From Paenibacillus nasutitermitis (GTDB lineage: Bacteria > Bacillota > Bacilli > Paenibacillales > Paenibacillaceae), in assembly GCF_014641075.1 (NCBI RefSeq), contig NZ_BMHP01000003.1:434001-498000 (forward strand): DNA of 64,000 nt, written 5' to 3'. The position numbers and the translations under genes were made by a program. Of the stretch, positions 54,812 through 63,334 are shown piece after piece (position 1 is the stretch's first letter; each line of letters begins with the position of its first letter). The notes under the pieces were generated by a model. The model was not told the origin of the DNA. It worked only from the letters and a program-made list of their open reading frames with translations, and searched no databases.

Positions 54812-56595
54812 TACTCTTCACCGCTTTCTATTTTATGGGGGTCAAGGATAAGCTCTGCCAACTTCCTGTCTCCTTCGAACAATGTTGCAGATCTAATTTC
54901 CATGTAGGTTTCACGAGGAACCTCTCCATCTTTATAGGAAGACTCTACAAGACGCAATCTAGCTGCAAAAGCGGTTGCTTCACTTAGGCTGCTCATGCCA
55001 TCCGCATAATAAATCGCCCAGCCGGATTCCAGCCTCGGTTGCTGAAGGAGCACTGATTCTCCAGCATAAAGCACTTGCCTTAATCTAAGCGTATCGCCGT
55101 CCATGACGAGATGAAGTGCAGGCATCTGGCGAGCAAGCTCGCCGTAGGCAATGCCGAGCAGCGGTGCTATCAGCACTGCCGACTGCGGATACTGCAAGAT
55201 CGTCCATTCTCGGCCGTCGGCTCCCAGTCCTGTTCCCGGTTCGCCTGTCCAACGGTTCACGACCCACTCATCGGATAGCTCGCTTACTTGGTTATGAATT
55301 TGGCTCATACTGCGCACAGCCAATACAGCATTGTTCTCCTGAATTGACCTGAGCTGGGTATCCGGATACCACGTTTCCTGAAACAGTGCCGGTCCTAAAT
55401 ACGCCTTCTGGTAGGCCGCCGGATGGGTTCTTACGCTTTCACCCGTATTCGCATACCAGCGCAGGTAGGAAACCTGATGCCCTTCGACAGCGAGGGATAC
55501 CGGATATGATTGCCATGCTAAGCCCCAAGTCGGCCATTGATAGGAGCCTGCGATAACTGGGAACCGGTTCACACTGCCAATCCTTCCCGTTACCCCAACC
55601 CATGTATACGCATAGCTCGAATCCATGATCCGTTCAGTCCGACTTCGCCCAACCGGCAGCTTCAGCGCAGTCTTCTCCTGCCAGAGCTTCTCCTCAAATA
55701 ACAGATAGGACAAGCCATTCCATAGACCGCCCCCAGTCTCTGCTTCGAGCGATAGACGGGTTTCCATTCCAGCTAACCGCCACATTAAGCTGCTCGGGTG
55801 CAGCTCGCCTTGAACATTATAGGAACGGATAGCTGGCACAAACTCATAGCCCTCATGAAATCGGACATAATCCACCAGTCCGTCCATCACTGTTCGAATC
55901 CTTTCCAGCAGCCCCTGGTCCTCGGCATGCAAGGAAACTTTTGCAATTTGAAGTGCATTCATGATGATCTGTATATAGACCAAGCTAATGTTCTCGCCCC
56001 AGCCCCAGCCTCGGCAACATGTATAATCCATCCATCGCTCGAAGAAGGCTACGCCTGCTTGATAGTGATGCGGCAAGCTGCGAATTTTTGAAATAGCCAG
56101 CAAAAGTGCGCCATCACTCACGATTTTATTCGAATAATACAAGATCGCCTCCTCTAACTCATGCTCGAACCAGTCTGCTCCTTGATCCAGCATTCGATCC
56201 AGCAGCTCCCGATGAGTCGCGGGCACTTTCTCTTCCAAGTAAAGCCGCAGTACAACCAATGGCATTAGAATGAAAAAGGCTGCATTCGAGTCGTTGACTC
56301 GTGTTTCTTCCCGGTACCAACGAAAGGCTCCATAATACGAACTCGTCTTGTCCGTAATCTGTAAATCTGCAAGTGACTGGAGGATTTGCAAGCCTTGCGT
56401 CTCTTCCAACACTCCCAGTGCAGTACCAATTGCATAATACGCAGCGGTAGAGCGCCCATCATGCGCTTCTAGAACTTGGGAGCCTTCAGCCGTATGTCCC
56501 GGCCTGCCTAGATTCACAAGACCGTCTTCCACCCTGAGCATGCGGCCGAACTGTTGCCACATTTCCCGCCAAACCCGTTCCGTTTGCACGTTCAT
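54811..56595 (-). CDS. Protein of unknown function, probable alpha/alpha-toroid enzyme
   Basis: No family was recognised. The protein has 594 residues and no signal peptide. The N-terminal 300 residues are rich in amphipathic helices (HDGRSTAAYYAIGTALGVL, WGWGENISLVYIQIIMNAL), suggestive of an alpha/alpha toroid; the remainder is predicted beta-rich (AGSYQWPTWGLAWQSYPVSL). It is translationally coupled to the GH105 gene and likely acts on the same oligosaccharide. GGAGTGAGG precedes the ATG. The 200-base gap upstream holds a terminator and an unidentified 33-codon open stretch. Confidence 0.72.
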   Translation of the reverse strand: MNVQTERVWREMWQQFGRMLRVEDGLVNLGRPGHTAEGSQVLEAHDGRSTAAYYAIGTALGVLEETQGLQILQSLADLQITDKTSSYYGAFRWYREETRVNDSNAAFFILMPLVVLRLYLEEKVPATHRELLDRMLDQGADWFEHELEEAILYYSNKIVSDGALLLAISKIRSLPHHYQAGVAFFERWMDYTCCRGWGWGENISLVYIQIIMNALQIAKVSLHAEDQGLLERIRTVMDGLVDYVRFHEGYEFVPAIRSYNVQGELHPSSLMWRLAGMETRLSLEAETGGGLWNGLSYLLFEEKLWQEKTALKLPVGRSRTERIMDSSYAYTWVGVTGRIGSVNRFPVIAGSYQWPTWGLAWQSYPVSLAVEGHQVSYLRWYANTGESVRTHPAAYQKAYLGPALFQETWYPDTQLRSIQENNAVLAVRSMSQIHNQVSELSDEWVVNRWTGEPGTGLGADGREWTILQYPQSAVLIAPLLGIAYGELARQMPALHLVMDGDTLRLRQVLYAGESVLLQQPRLESGWAIYYADGMSSLSEATAFAARLRLVESSYKDGEVPRETYMEIRSATLFEGDRKLAELILDPHKIESGEE

Positions 56596-56735
56596 GCCTA
56601 GGTCCTCACTCCATTCCTGTTATTTAGTTCTTCCTGTACCCGCCAGATCTTGGCAGCGCATTCCGACAAAAGCTCCGGTATACCGTATTTTGTATATATT
56701 TATCGCTATATCCTCAGCAGTTCAAAAGTTTTTTA

Positions 56736-56769
56736 AAAGGGAATCGCTTATAAAATAACGATTCCCTTT
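56736..56769 (-). terminator. Terminator after the importer operon
   Basis: AAAGGGAATCG / CGATTCCCTTT with a 12-base loop; on the minus strand followed by TTAAAAAACTTTT. It lies about 30 bases after the binding-protein stop and separates the importer from the hydrolase genes. Confidence 0.7.
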
Positions 56770-56797
56770 GTTGTATACCTAATAAGATTTAATCAGG

Positions 56798-58366
56798 TTA
56801 CTTATTATTCACTTGTTTATACAGTTCATTAGCTTCTTTCGCTAATTGCTCGCCGCCTTGTTCATTCCATAGCTTCACGAATGTATCAAAGTAAGAAACA
56901 GGCTTCGCACCGGAAATAATCGACATAAATGTTTCATCCTTCAGCTTAAGAAGATCCGCCCAATATTTTCCTGCCGACGGCAACACGTCTGGTTTACCGA
57001 ATAGATCCACTTTTGGCATGTTATATTGTTTAGATTGTTCTACGATGATCGGGTTCCATTTATCAGCAACCTCTGCGGCAAACTGACGAGTGAACGGATT
57101 AAAGGATGCGCCATCGCCAAGTCCCATTCCATAACGCTTATCCAGGTTATCATGCGGAGCCAACAGCTTGATTCCTCCTGCTTGCTTTTGGCCAGCGTCT
57201 TTGTAATCCCAGTGTTCGCCTTGTTTGCCAAGAGACAGCTCTAGGAATCCTTCCTCGCTCATGGTCGTTGCTTCAAGAATTTCCATTACTTTTTTCATTT
57301 TTTCTGGATCTTTATCAAGCTGCTTTCCGAACGCAATAATGTTACCGGCAGCTCCCCATGCCCAGTCCCCTTGACCTCCCGATCCTGTTGGCAGTGGCGC
57401 AAATTCAATCTTTGCATCCGGGTTCGTCTTCTTGGCCAAACTGATCATGGAGCTTTCATTCGTTTCATCCAAATCTAGAACGCCGCCGTAATCGTAGTAA
57501 GCAAGCTTACCGGCAATAAACTTCTCTCTATATTCCTTGCCTGTAATAAAGTCTGGATCAATATATCCCTTTTGGTACCAATCAGCCAATTGAGTTAAGG
57601 CTTCTTTGGCTTCCGGCTGAATAGCGCCATTCACTACCACGTCGGCTTTCAGCATCCATTGCGGTGGAACAGTCCCGTAAGCAGGGAATATTTGCTTAAA
57701 CAATGCGAACCAAGCGTTGCCGGGAGCACCGGAGGATAATCCGTATACGCCAATCTTCTTAAGGGCTTCGAAAGCAGCAGTCATCTCATCGATCGTGGCA
57801 GGAATTTTATCGATGCCTGCTTTCGCTAGCAAATCAGTTCTCCACTCCGCTTTTGCATTAAATCTTCCGCTCGGATAAAAGGTTGTAACCCCATAGTTTT
57901 TACCATCTGATAAAGAATAGTACCAGCCTTGCGGAGCGTCCTTATCCAACGCTTCTTTGTATTTTGGCATGTTTTCTGCAATTGTATCTACAGGCACTTC
58001 AGCTAATAATCCTTGAGATGCATACTTTTGCAAGCTCACTGGATCCAATACGAGCATAACGTCAGGAATTTCCCCGCCGCCAAGCGTAATTTGCTGTTTT
58101 TGTGGATAATCTGCATAAGCAATGAGGTAAGGTTTAATTTTTACAGTGAACTTCTCTTCAATTAACTTCTGACCATAGGCGTTTTCTTCCGTCAATTGCG
58201 GAACCATCCAGCTAATCTCGATTGGCTTGTCGGAAGTAGACTGTGAGTTGTTTGCAGCCGTTGCCCCTGGTTTTTCATTTGACTGGGAACAGCCGGCCGC
58301 GACAGAAGCAGTAAGCATGGCAATTAGAGTCAATTTAACCACATTACGATACCCTTTCAATTTCAT
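56798..58366 (-). CDS. ABC transporter substrate-binding lipoprotein
   Basis: Binding protein of 522 residues, LplA/YtcQ type. The leader ends in the lipobox VAAGC (Cys26) and is followed by an Asn/Ser-rich linker. Third gene of the importer after the LplB and YtcP permeases. Probably binds the unsaturated oligosaccharide that GH105 later hydrolyses. Confidence 0.92.
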   Translation of the reverse strand: MKLKGYRNVVKLTLIAMLTASVAAGCSQSNEKPGATAANNSQSTSDKPIEISWMVPQLTEENAYGQKLIEEKFTVKIKPYLIAYADYPQKQQITLGGGEIPDVMLVLDPVSLQKYASQGLLAEVPVDTIAENMPKYKEALDKDAPQGWYYSLSDGKNYGVTTFYPSGRFNAKAEWRTDLLAKAGIDKIPATIDEMTAAFEALKKIGVYGLSSGAPGNAWFALFKQIFPAYGTVPPQWMLKADVVVNGAIQPEAKEALTQLADWYQKGYIDPDFITGKEYREKFIAGKLAYYDYGGVLDLDETNESSMISLAKKTNPDAKIEFAPLPTGSGGQGDWAWGAAGNIIAFGKQLDKDPEKMKKVMEILEATTMSEEGFLELSLGKQGEHWDYKDAGQKQAGGIKLLAPHDNLDKRYGMGLGDGASFNPFTRQFAAEVADKWNPIIVEQSKQYNMPKVDLFGKPDVLPSAGKYWADLLKLKDETFMSIISGAKPVSYFDTFVKLWNEQGGEQLAKEANELYKQVNNK

Positions 58367-58469
58367 TTGTTGACCTCCTCATATTTGTATAAATAATTTA
58401 TTATGAAAGATCTCTCAAGGTATACGAGACCTGCATAATCACGATATGGCTTCACTTGATATTTTCAAG

Positions 58470-59348
58470 CTAACCTTTTACTGAGCCAAGCATAATACCT
58501 TTAACGAAGAAGCGCTGAATGAACGGATAAACCAGCAGGATCGGTAATGTAATGATCATAATGGTTGCAGATTTTAAAGTGACAGGTGTGTATAAATTAA
58601 GCTCTCTGGCAGGGTCAATGGCAAGAATAAAAGCGTTGCTCTCATCCAATACCGTTCTGCGCAGAAACATCTGCAACACTTCATACTGCGGGCCTGAAGT
58701 ATAAATCATAGCATCAAACCAAGCATTCCAATGAAAGACTGCTGCCCAAAGACCAACGACGGCTAGAACCGGTGCAGATAGTGGAATTACGATTCGGGCG
58801 AACACTATAAATTCATTGGCGCCATCCATTTTGGCTGATTCAATAAGCTCAGGATGAATGGATTGCATGAAGTTTCGCATAACAATAACGTTAAACCCCG
58901 AAACCGCAGGCGGTAGTACCAACGCCCATATCGTATTGATTAAGCCTAAACTTTTCACTACAAGATAGGTCGGTATCAATCCGCCGTAGAACATTAAGCT
59001 GAATGCCATTAGAAACGTAATTTGCTTACGATGCGGAAACGATTTAATGGATAAGGGATATGCTGTCGTTGCAGTCAATAGCATTAGGAAGATTACACCT
59101 GCAACCGTTCTAATTACCGTATTGCCGTAAGCTCTGTATACTTCAGTATTGCTTAACACTTTTTTAAATGCGTCAAATGTAATTTCAGTGGGAAAAAAGT
59201 GCAGTCCCGGCAAATTAGCCGCATGCGGTGTACTTAAGGAATACGTCAATACATTCATAAAGGGATAAAGCGTACTCAATGCAAGCAATAATAAAAAACA
59301 CACGTTAAATATGTCAAATATTTTTTCTCCAAGTGTTCTGCGAATCAT
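58470..59348 (-). CDS. Carbohydrate ABC transporter permease, YtcP type
   Basis: Permease of 292 residues with six membrane segments, EAA loop ESAKMDGANEFIVFA followed by IPLSAP, and the LGSVKG terminus. The start at 59348 is set by AGGAGG seven bases upstream; an earlier GTG at 59366 would overlap the preceding gene without a ribosome site. Confidence 0.92.
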   Translation of the reverse strand: MIRRTLGEKIFDIFNVCFLLLLALSTLYPFMNVLTYSLSTPHAANLPGLHFFPTEITFDAFKKVLSNTEVYRAYGNTVIRTVAGVIFLMLLTATTAYPLSIKSFPHRKQITFLMAFSLMFYGGLIPTYLVVKSLGLINTIWALVLPPAVSGFNVIVMRNFMQSIHPELIESAKMDGANEFIVFARIVIPLSAPVLAVVGLWAAVFHWNAWFDAMIYTSGPQYEVLQMFLRRTVLDESNAFILAIDPARELNLYTPVTLKSATIMIITLPILLVYPFIQRFFVKGIMLGSVKG

Positions 59349-59359
59349 CGTTATTCCTC

Positions 59360-60262
59360 CTACCATAACCCTTGATCTTTGTCATAAAACTTCACTAGTC
59401 GGTTGGCGGTTAGGACTAATATTAATCCTACTAAGGAAGAGAACAATCCTGCAGCCGTCCCCAGCTCATAGTCCATGGAAAGCAATCTTCGAAGTACATA
59501 CGTATCTAGAATATCTGCTACTTCCATCGTCGTTGCCGTAGTCAGGTTATAAATTTGATCAAAACCAACATTCAGGAAGTTCCCAATGTTAAGAAGAAGC
59601 ATCGTTATTATAGTTGGCATTAACGAAGGTATTGTAATATGTCTTACCTGCTGCCAGCGACTGGCGCCATCTACAATTCCAGCTTCATACAGCGTAGGAT
59701 CAATACCCGACATTGCGGCAAAGTAAATAATGGAGCTCCAGCCCACTGTTGCCCAAATATCTGTTATTACGATCAAGCCGAAAAACTTATCCGGATCCAT
59801 TAACCAATTGATAGATTCAAAGCCCAACATTTTCACTATCTGATTTAAGGCGCCGTCTGTGCTTAAAAAGGTAAATAGCACACTGGCCAGAATGACCCAA
59901 GAGAAGAAATGCGGCAAATAAGTGACAGTTTGGATGGTGCGCTTAAACCACGATTTGCGTACTTCATTCAATAGGATTGCTAAAACTATTGGAGCCGGGA
60001 AGACGAATACATATTTCAGAATTGCAATAATTGCCGTATTTCGCAGTGCTTTCAAGAAGCCGGGTCCGCTAACTAATCGTTGGAAGTGTTCTAAGCCAGC
60101 CCATGAACTGGCCCATACACCCTCCAATATTTTGTAGTCCTTGAATGCGATGATAATCCCATAAATGGGTACATAGCGAAAAAGAAAAAATAGCAGGAAG
60201 CCCGGAAGGAACATTAGAATTAATCCCCTGTGTGATTTGTAAGTTTTTAAAAGTTGACTCAA
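59360..60262 (-). CDS. Sugar ABC transporter permease, LplB type
   Basis: Permease of 300 residues with six membrane segments, EAA loop EAGIVDGASRWQQV and terminus KDQGLW. The start is a TTG at 60262 with AAGGAGGG six bases upstream. First gene of the importer operon, divergent to the membrane AraC regulator. Confidence 0.92.
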   Translation of the reverse strand: MSQLLKTYKSHRGLILMFLPGFLLFFLFRYVPIYGIIIAFKDYKILEGVWASSWAGLEHFQRLVSGPGFLKALRNTAIIAILKYVFVFPAPIVLAILLNEVRKSWFKRTIQTVTYLPHFFSWVILASVLFTFLSTDGALNQIVKMLGFESINWLMDPDKFFGLIVITDIWATVGWSSIIYFAAMSGIDPTLYEAGIVDGASRWQQVRHITIPSLMPTIITMLLLNIGNFLNVGFDQIYNLTTATTMEVADILDTYVLRRLLSMDYELGTAAGLFSSLVGLILVLTANRLVKFYDKDQGLW

Positions 60263-60312
60263 TTTTCTCCCTCCTTCTGACTGTTGTTAGGTGTTGAACA
60301 TGAATTGAATGT

Positions 60313-60353
60313 ACCGTTTAATACAATTAGATTGCAATTGCCAATAATACGGT
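60313..60353. promoter_or_regulatory. Imperfect dyad upstream of the importer operon
   Basis: ACCGTTTAATACAATT and AATTGCCAATAATACGGT form an imperfect inverted repeat in the divergent region between the permease and AraC genes. It may be an operator. On the minus strand TTGCTT, 18 bases, TATTAT is a possible promoter just upstream of it. Confidence 0.3.
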
Positions 60354-60477
60354 TCACTTGTTTGGTGAAGCAATACACTCATTTAGCACCAAGAAGGACT
60401 AATGTCTCTTGCAAATTTTAGTTCGATTATCAATTTTTCGTAACAGCCATTTTAGAGCTTAGTGTTAATTATCAGCG

Positions 60478-60506
60478 TTGACACTGCTCAGACTAGGAAC
60501 TAGTAT
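60478..60506 (+). promoter_or_regulatory. Promoter of the membrane AraC regulator
   Basis: TTGACA (60478-60483), a 17-base spacer and TAGTAT (60501-60506), 46 bases upstream of the start codon. Confidence 0.5.
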
Positions 60507-60551
60507 TAATTTATATTTGAACAATCGCTAATAAGCTGAAAGAGGAATTAT

Positions 60552-62870
60552 ATGAAGCTATCTCAACTATCACATTGGAAACAATGGGCAGGTCGGCAGT
60601 GGCTTGCTATTGTTTTATTGCTCTCCTTAATTCCTATTCTGTTTTTTGGAACCATTCTATATTGGACAGGCACCCGAATTGTCGAGAAGGAAGTGGAGCG
60701 TTCCTCCCTTCATTCCATTATTCAAATGAAGGATCAAATGGATTTGCTGGTCAATCAAATAGAGGAGTTCACAAATCAGTTTTCCTTGCAGTCGAACGTT
60801 ACGGAACTGCTTAAAATAGGAACCAGCCCTTCGATTGGTTCTCTTCCTTTGACAGTTTCATTAATTAATGATCTGTCCATGTTTGCATTTTTATTAAAAT
60901 CGGTAGATTCCGTTTACTTATATCATGTGGCCCAAGATACTGTTATTTTTCAAAGTGGGGTAGCTTCCTTCAACGGCCCTGCATTGCCGGATGCTAACTG
61001 GCTGGACGATGTGGAGAAGGCTGCGGCAACCGGAAAGAAAAGCTTTTGGATCGCCCCCCGCCCTATTGTTAAATTTACAAACAGTCCGCCCGAAAAGACC
61101 GTTTCATACGCCCGTCTTCTGCCTTACGTTAATAATGAAATGAAAGCGGTTGTAATAATAAATATTAAAGAGTCTTATTTGCGCCAGCTTATTGGGAACT
61201 TCCCGTTTGACTCTGATGAGGTTCTGATGATCTTCAATGAGAATAACGAGCTAATTACAGCAACAGATACTTTCAGGGACCTTAGCAAGGAGGATATAAG
61301 CAACATTACTGCTGTATGGAAGGACAACGAAAAACCTTCATCCACTTTTCGGATTAGCAATCCAGATTCTTTCGTTACCTATAGTCATTCAGACAAAAAC
61401 AACTGGACATATGCCTTGCTAATTCCAGCTGATGCTCCAATTAAAAGCGTCCAATCTTTGAAAAGCATCATAATAATTACTACCATCGTTTTTTCTTTGC
61501 TCGCGTTAATTACTTCCTATCTTAGCTTTCAAAAAATTCAAAATGTCGTACGCCGCATTGTGAAGCTTTTAAATCGAAGCAATGATGTTAGCGACTCTGA
61601 AGAATCAACGGCAAGTCCGTCCTTCAATCTGAAGATCGATCAAATTGAACAACGAATTGTAAAGTTAATGGGGGAAAACCAGGATTACAAGCAAAAGCAT
61701 CTCGAGCATAATGCGGTAATGCGCAACAACTACTTGCACTCGCTCTTACTAGGGCAAATCGAGAATGAAGCAGATGATGAGGCGGAGTCACGGTCACAGC
61801 TTCCGCATTCTTTCATCCACCCTCATTATTCCGTATTCATGATTGAGATGGATATTGTTAAATCCGGTGACTCAATTAAAGAATGGGACGAATCGCTTTT
61901 CTTATTTGCAGCAGCTAATATCGCTCAAGAATTGCTAAGCGAAATTATGCCGATCGAAACCGTCCTTATTCCGAGACAAGCCGTTGCGATTCTGAATTTA
62001 CCTGAAAGCTTTACGGAACGGAATTTGCAAGATGCCGCTGAATCGTTAAGACAAACCATTTTGAAAATATTAAAGCGCTCTGTTACGATATCAGTCGGAC
62101 GAAAAGCATATTCCATCCATGAGTTGTCGGATACTTACAACTTAGCGGGGCTGGCTCTGCAACGGCACTGGCTTGGCGATGGCAATGAAGTTATTTTGCC
62201 AGGTGGAACCATTCGCGAAGAAGCTGCTATTGCCCATTATCCATCTATTTGGGAAGATCGGCTTTTCAGGCAAATACGTTCTGGAGACAAGCAAGGTGCC
62301 AGTGAAGCTTTGAATCAATTTCATGAGGAACTGCAAGCGCAAAACATCCCTTTTAGCCAAATAAAAACATTTTACTTGCAGCTTCTTGTTTCCTCCATTC
62401 GCATATTCGGCAATGAACGAGATGTGATGGATAGCAGGAAATTATATGACGAATTTATGCGCTTGAACAAGTTAAATGAAATAACGGATTGGATGTTTCA
62501 GGTTTTTGCTGATTCTTTACCGCAAGTAATCGAGAAGCTGAATAAAAGGCAGAAAGAAGATTTTGAAAGCAAAATGTTTCAAATCATTGAGAACAGATAT
62601 GCCCATGACCTATCTTTGCAAATGATTGCAGACGAATGCGGCGTCAGCACGTCTTATCTCAGTGAGTTGTTTAAAAAACGCGTAGGAATAACATTTATAC
62701 AATATGTTACGAATTTCCGAGTTGAGAAAACGAAGCAATTGCTTCAAAACACTGACCTGAACTTAGCTCAAATATCTGAAGCGGTAGGATATTCAAACGC
62801 TCCCCAGCTAATCCGGGTATTTAAAAAGGCGACCGGCACCACACCGGGAGATTTCCGTGCTCGGAAATAA
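60552..62870 (+). CDS. Membrane-anchored AraC family transcriptional regulator
   Basis: One-component regulator of 772 residues with the same plan as the protein at 44058-46355: membrane segments at about 16-38 and 298-320 around an extracellular cache-like sensor, a long cytoplasmic linker, and a C-terminal double helix-turn-helix (LQMIADECGVSTSYLSELFK, ISEAVGYSNAPQLIRVFK) ending in GTTPGDFRARK. AAAGAGGAA precedes the ATG. It is divergent to the importer operon, which it likely activates when an extracellular oligosaccharide is present. Confidence 0.92.
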   Translation: MKLSQLSHWKQWAGRQWLAIVLLLSLIPILFFGTILYWTGTRIVEKEVERSSLHSIIQMKDQMDLLVNQIEEFTNQFSLQSNVTELLKIGTSPSIGSLPLTVSLINDLSMFAFLLKSVDSVYLYHVAQDTVIFQSGVASFNGPALPDANWLDDVEKAAATGKKSFWIAPRPIVKFTNSPPEKTVSYARLLPYVNNEMKAVVIINIKESYLRQLIGNFPFDSDEVLMIFNENNELITATDTFRDLSKEDISNITAVWKDNEKPSSTFRISNPDSFVTYSHSDKNNWTYALLIPADAPIKSVQSLKSIIIITTIVFSLLALITSYLSFQKIQNVVRRIVKLLNRSNDVSDSEESTASPSFNLKIDQIEQRIVKLMGENQDYKQKHLEHNAVMRNNYLHSLLLGQIENEADDEAESRSQLPHSFIHPHYSVFMIEMDIVKSGDSIKEWDESLFLFAAANIAQELLSEIMPIETVLIPRQAVAILNLPESFTERNLQDAAESLRQTILKILKRSVTISVGRKAYSIHELSDTYNLAGLALQRHWLGDGNEVILPGGTIREEAAIAHYPSIWEDRLFRQIRSGDKQGASEALNQFHEELQAQNIPFSQIKTFYLQLLVSSIRIFGNERDVMDSRKLYDEFMRLNKLNEITDWMFQVFADSLPQVIEKLNKRQKEDFESKMFQIIENRYAHDLSLQMIADECGVSTSYLSELFKKRVGITFIQYVTNFRVEKTKQLLQNTDLNLAQISEAVGYSNAPQLIRVFKKATGTTPGDFRARK

Positions 62871-63019
62871 AGTGATTCGCAATAAGCCCTTTGAATTTGC
62901 TATAAGCTTGGAGGCAAGATCGCTATGTCAGACGTTTGGAAATGGAGAATGCTGATCTAAAAAAGTGTTTGGCCATTACGAAGGCAGAGGTGTACCAGAG
63001 AAGCATAAGCTCGTCGAGG

Positions 63020-63306
63020 GGTTGTGTTGCAAAAATTAAAAACGATAGTCTTAATCCTGAACGATAAGAAATTTATGCAGTCAACCCGAACAATTTATTT
63101 ATCCAATCAACATCAGAAAGAACAGGTGATATTTCAACCTGTTCTTTCCTGAAGCATATGAAAAGCTTCAATTCCAGCTATTGTTTTCTCGGCTGTGAGG
63201 AATGATTTGAATCCCATCATTGCATTTATAATTTTCTTTATGAATCTGCTCCGCAACGTTGTTAACGTTCTTTGTTTGTCTAATTATGGTTTCTATCGAT
63301 AGATTC
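63020..63306 (-). mobile_element. IS6-family insertion sequence remnant
   Basis: The minus strand carries the C-terminal end of an IS6/IS26-type transposase: IIRQTKNVNNVAEQIHK, a frameshift, then FIKKIINAMMGFKSF, LTAEKTIAGIEAFHMLQ and a stop at 63134. GGTTGTGTTGCAAAAATT at 63020-63037 matches the family terminal repeat (GGTTCTGTTGCAAA). The left two thirds of the element, including the DDE core, is missing. The flanking 62871-63019 holds nothing identifiable apart from a short coiled-coil-like frame. Confidence 0.75.
63116..63148. terminator. Stem-loop at the end of the IS6 transposase remnant
   Basis: GAAAGAACAGGT / ACCTGTTCTTTC, a perfect 12-bp stem with a nine-base loop that covers the transposase stop. 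Probably the element's own terminator; it may now serve the convergent genes on either side. Confidence 0.6.
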
Positions 63307-63334
63307 TTTTCATTCATTTATATCGCGACTATCA

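Noticed and set aside
56610..56715. A 33-codon open stretch before the 594-residue protein gene (KYGIPELLSECAAKIW)
   Set aside because: Possible C-terminal stub, but unrecognised, with no start or ribosome site.
62930..63010. Coiled-coil-like frame (RRLEMENADLKKCLAI) resembling IS3 OrfA ends
   Set aside because: Too short and lacks other IS3 features; the adjacent element is IS6, not IS3.
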